16,718 bases of DNA from the NCBI GenBank assembly GCA_036381435.1, contig DASVCW010000034.1, forward strand, positions 1-16,718, written 5' to 3'. Positions 14,411 to 16,718 of the stretch are shown here, piece after piece (position 1 is the first letter of the stretch; each line of letters starts with the position of its first letter). Below the pieces are notes generated by a model, which made no database searches, was not told the origin of the DNA, and saw only the letters and a program-made list of their open reading frames with translations. Both the position numbers and the translations under genes were made by a program. This stretch comes from Fodinibius sp036381435 (GTDB taxonomy: Bacteria; Bacteroidota; Rhodothermia; Balneolales; Balneolaceae).

Positions 14411-16555
14411 ATGGCAGAAGTAACAACAAAAACCGACCAAAAAATTGTAGACCGTATAAAGCGGACTCGTAACATTGGTATTATGGCCCACATTGATGCG
14501 GGTAAAACCACGGTTACCGAGCGTATTCTGTATTATACCGGTATTACTCACCGTATCGGTGAAACTCATGACGGTGCATCCCAAATGGATTGGATGGATC
14601 AGGAGAAGGAGCGTGGAATTACCATTACTTCCGCAGCTACCCATTGTATCTGGAAAGATCACCGTATTAATATTATTGACACTCCCGGCCACGTTGATTT
14701 TACTGTTGAGGTAGAGCGCTCTTTGCGCGTTCTTGACGGTGCTATATTTGTGCTTGACTCAGTTGGTGCCGTTCAGCCACAATCCGAAACAGTGTGGCGG
14801 CAGGCTAATAAGTATAGCGTGCCATGTATGGCCTTTGTAAATAAAATGGATAAGGTAGGGGCTGATTTTTTTAATGTTGTAAATGATCTTGATGAAAAGC
14901 TTAACGCCAATCCTATACCTATTCAGATGCCTATCGGATCTGAGGATAAGTTTAGGGGTGTAGTTGATCTCATTAATATGCGCGGCATTATATGGGATGA
15001 GGAGTCTCTTGGAATGGAGTACGAAGAAATTGATATTCCTGAGGATCTCAAGGAAAAGGCTGAAGAGTACAGGAAGATTATGCTCGAAGCTGTTGCTGAT
15101 CATAATGATGTGCTGATGGAAAAGTATCTTATGGAAGAAGAGATCAGCCAAGAAGAAATTGAAGATGCTATACGCCAGGCAACATTAAGCCGTGATATTA
15201 CCGTGGTAATGTGCGGAACAGCATTGAAAAATAAAGGCGTTCAGGCCATGCTTGATAAGGTAATCAAATACATGCCCAGTCCTTATGACATTCCTCCTAT
15301 TCAGGGTAAAAACCCAAATGATCACGATGAGAAATTAGAGCGAAAGCCAAGCGTTCAGGAACCATTTTCTGCACTGGCTTTCAAAATTATGTCAGACCCT
15401 TATGTGGGTAAGCTTACCTTCTTTCGTGTTTATTCGGGTGAGCTCGAAAAAGGCTCTTATATTTACAACGCGACCACCGGCAAGAAAGAGCGAGTGGGAC
15501 GAATTCTGGAAATGCATGCCGTCGACAAAAAAGACCTTGATGTGGTTCGCGCCGGCGATATTGCCGCAGCCGTTGGGGTGAAAGAAGTAAGAACGGGTGA
15601 TTCATTCTGTGATCTTGAAAACCCGATCCTGCTTGAAGAAATCACATTTCCTGAACCGGTTATTAAGCTGGCTGTTGAGCCTAAGTCAAAGGCGGATGCC
15701 GAAAAACTTACAACCGGTCTTATTAAACTGGCTGAAGAAGATCCTACCTTCCAGGTTCAAACGGATGAAGAGTCCGGCCAAACAATTATTGCCGGTATGG
15801 GTGAACTTCACCTCGAAATTATCGTTGATCGCTTAAAGCGCGAATTCAAGGTTGAAGCAAATGTCGGTCAGCCTCAAGTTTCTTACCGCGAAACCATTAC
15901 AACTAATATTGAACACCAGGAGGTGTACAAGAAGCAATCCGGTGGACGTGGTAAATTTGCTGACATTTCGTTCGAAATCGCTCCAATTGAGCACTTCAAG
16001 GATTACGACGAAGAAGACAAAAATGTTTCCGTTAGCGAGGGCTTCAAGTTTATTGATGAAATTGTAGGCGGAAATATTCCTCGCGAATTCATTCCATCTG
16101 TTGAAAAAGGCTTCCAGAAAGCAATGAATGCCGGTATTCAGGCTGACTACCCGGTTCAAAATATCGGTGTTCGTCTTTATGATGGATCTTATCACGATGT
16201 TGACTCTGATGCGTTCAGTTTTGAGCTTTGTGCCAAGCTGGCCTTCCGTAACTCAGCCAGAAAGGCTAAGCCTGCAATTCTTGAGCCAATTATGAGTGTT
16301 GAGGTCATCACCCCGGAAGAATATATGGGTGAGGTAATCGGCGATCTGAACGGACGTCGCGGAATTATTGGAAAAATGGATAATAACAAGGAAGGTTCTG
16401 TTGTAACCGCCAAGGTGCCATTGGCAGAAATGTTCGGTTATTCTACAGACCTGCGTTCTGCAACACAGGGACGCGCTGTTTACTCCATGGAATTTGCCGA
16501 ATATGCGGCAGTACCTGCTAAAGTAGAAAAAGAAATTTTAGAATCCAGAGCATAA
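14411..16555 (+). CDS. fusA: Translation elongation factor G
   Basis: A 714-residue EF-G with all five domains. The GTPase domain has the P-loop AHIDAGKT (26-33), switch I ERGITI (67-72), DTPGH (90-94) and NKMD (144-147). Domain II follows from about residue 310 (QEPFSALAFKIMSDPYVGKL), domain III holds GMGELHLEI, domain IV has GGRGKFADI and YDGSYHDVDSDAF, the tip region that enters the decoding site, and domain V has EPIMSVEVITPEEYMG. It drives tRNA-mRNA translocation and, with RRF, ribosome recycling. The length, sequence and str-operon position fit the canonical housekeeping EF-G rather than a tetracycline-resistance or EF-G2 paralogue. No Shine-Dalgarno precedes the ATG. Confidence 0.98.
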   Translation: MAEVTTKTDQKIVDRIKRTRNIGIMAHIDAGKTTVTERILYYTGITHRIGETHDGASQMDWMDQEKERGITITSAATHCIWKDHRINIIDTPGHVDFTVEVERSLRVLDGAIFVLDSVGAVQPQSETVWRQANKYSVPCMAFVNKMDKVGADFFNVVNDLDEKLNANPIPIQMPIGSEDKFRGVVDLINMRGIIWDEESLGMEYEEIDIPEDLKEKAEEYRKIMLEAVADHNDVLMEKYLMEEEISQEEIEDAIRQATLSRDITVVMCGTALKNKGVQAMLDKVIKYMPSPYDIPPIQGKNPNDHDEKLERKPSVQEPFSALAFKIMSDPYVGKLTFFRVYSGELEKGSYIYNATTGKKERVGRILEMHAVDKKDLDVVRAGDIAAAVGVKEVRTGDSFCDLENPILLEEITFPEPVIKLAVEPKSKADAEKLTTGLIKLAEEDPTFQVQTDEESGQTIIAGMGELHLEIIVDRLKREFKVEANVGQPQVSYRETITTNIEHQEVYKKQSGGRGKFADISFEIAPIEHFKDYDEEDKNVSVSEGFKFIDEIVGGNIPREFIPSVEKGFQKAMNAGIQADYPVQNIGVRLYDGSYHDVDSDAFSFELCAKLAFRNSARKAKPAILEPIMSVEVITPEEYMGEVIGDLNGRRGIIGKMDNNKEGSVVTAKVPLAEMFGYSTDLRSATQGRAVYSMEFAEYAAVPAKVEKEILESRA

Positions 16556-16577
16556 AACATCATTAACCAACAGTATT

Positions 16578-16718
16578 ATGGCAAAAGAGACCTTTCAGCG
16601 GGATAAACCGCACGTAAACATAGGAACGATCGGCCACGTCGATCATGGCAAAACCACCACCACTGCGGCAATCACAAAAGTGATGGCCAAGCACTATGGC
16701 GGGGTAGCCCGTGATTTC
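16578..16718 (+). CDS. tuf: Translation elongation factor Tu, 3' end outside window
   Basis: The first 47 codons of EF-Tu are present. The ATG is followed by AKETFQRDKPHVN and the P-loop GTIGHVDHGKTT, which is diagnostic. Residue 28, just after the P-loop, is Thr (GKTTTTAAIT) where E. coli and most bacteria I recall have Leu. EF-Tu delivers aminoacyl-tRNA to the ribosome. It starts 22 bases after fusA, the same order as the E. coli str operon, and lacks a Shine-Dalgarno. A second tuf copy elsewhere cannot be judged from this window. Confidence 0.96.
   Translation, partial: MAKETFQRDKPHVNIGTIGHVDHGKTTTTAAITKVMAKHYGGVARDF

Overview
The window looks like part of the chromosome of a Gram-negative member of the Bacteroidota/Balneolota/Rhodothermota group; Balneola-like bacteria are my best guess. 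This is inferred from moderate GC, ribosomal genes without Shine-Dalgarno sequences, the str operon order rpsL-rpsG-fusA-tuf, and palindromic intergenic repeats of a style I associate with this group. No rRNA, tRNA, CRISPR, transposase or phage gene is visible.

Region 1 (1-10197, all + strand) is a lipopolysaccharide-core / ADP-heptose gene cluster. Its order is GT9 (5' end outside the window), GT9, GT4, a GT4::GmhA fusion, a classical SDR, GmhB, HldE, GT9 and GT2. GmhA, HldE and GmhB together convert sedoheptulose 7-phosphate to ADP-D-glycero-beta-D-manno-heptose, and the three GT9 (heptosyltransferase-family) proteins are its likely users. The usual last enzyme, the HldD epimerase, is not in the window; a classical SDR sits in the middle of the cluster instead. 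Most genes overlap or nearly touch. The three real spacers hold hairpin-forming or tandem-repeat DNA.

Region 2 (10198-13314) has a probable terminator, a small multipass membrane protein on the - strand, a 414-bp stretch with no convincing gene, and recG on the - strand with a TTG start.

Region 3 (13315-16718) is the divergent recG/rpsL spacer followed by the str operon: rpsL (GTG start), rpsG, fusA, and the first 47 codons of tuf, cut by the window end.

The most interesting points are the glycosyltransferase-GmhA fusion, the heptose pathway with a classical SDR where an epimerase would be expected, the long out-of-frame overlap between the last two glycosyltransferase genes, and the repeat elements in the operon spacers. 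I cannot search databases, so novelty is not established for any of them.
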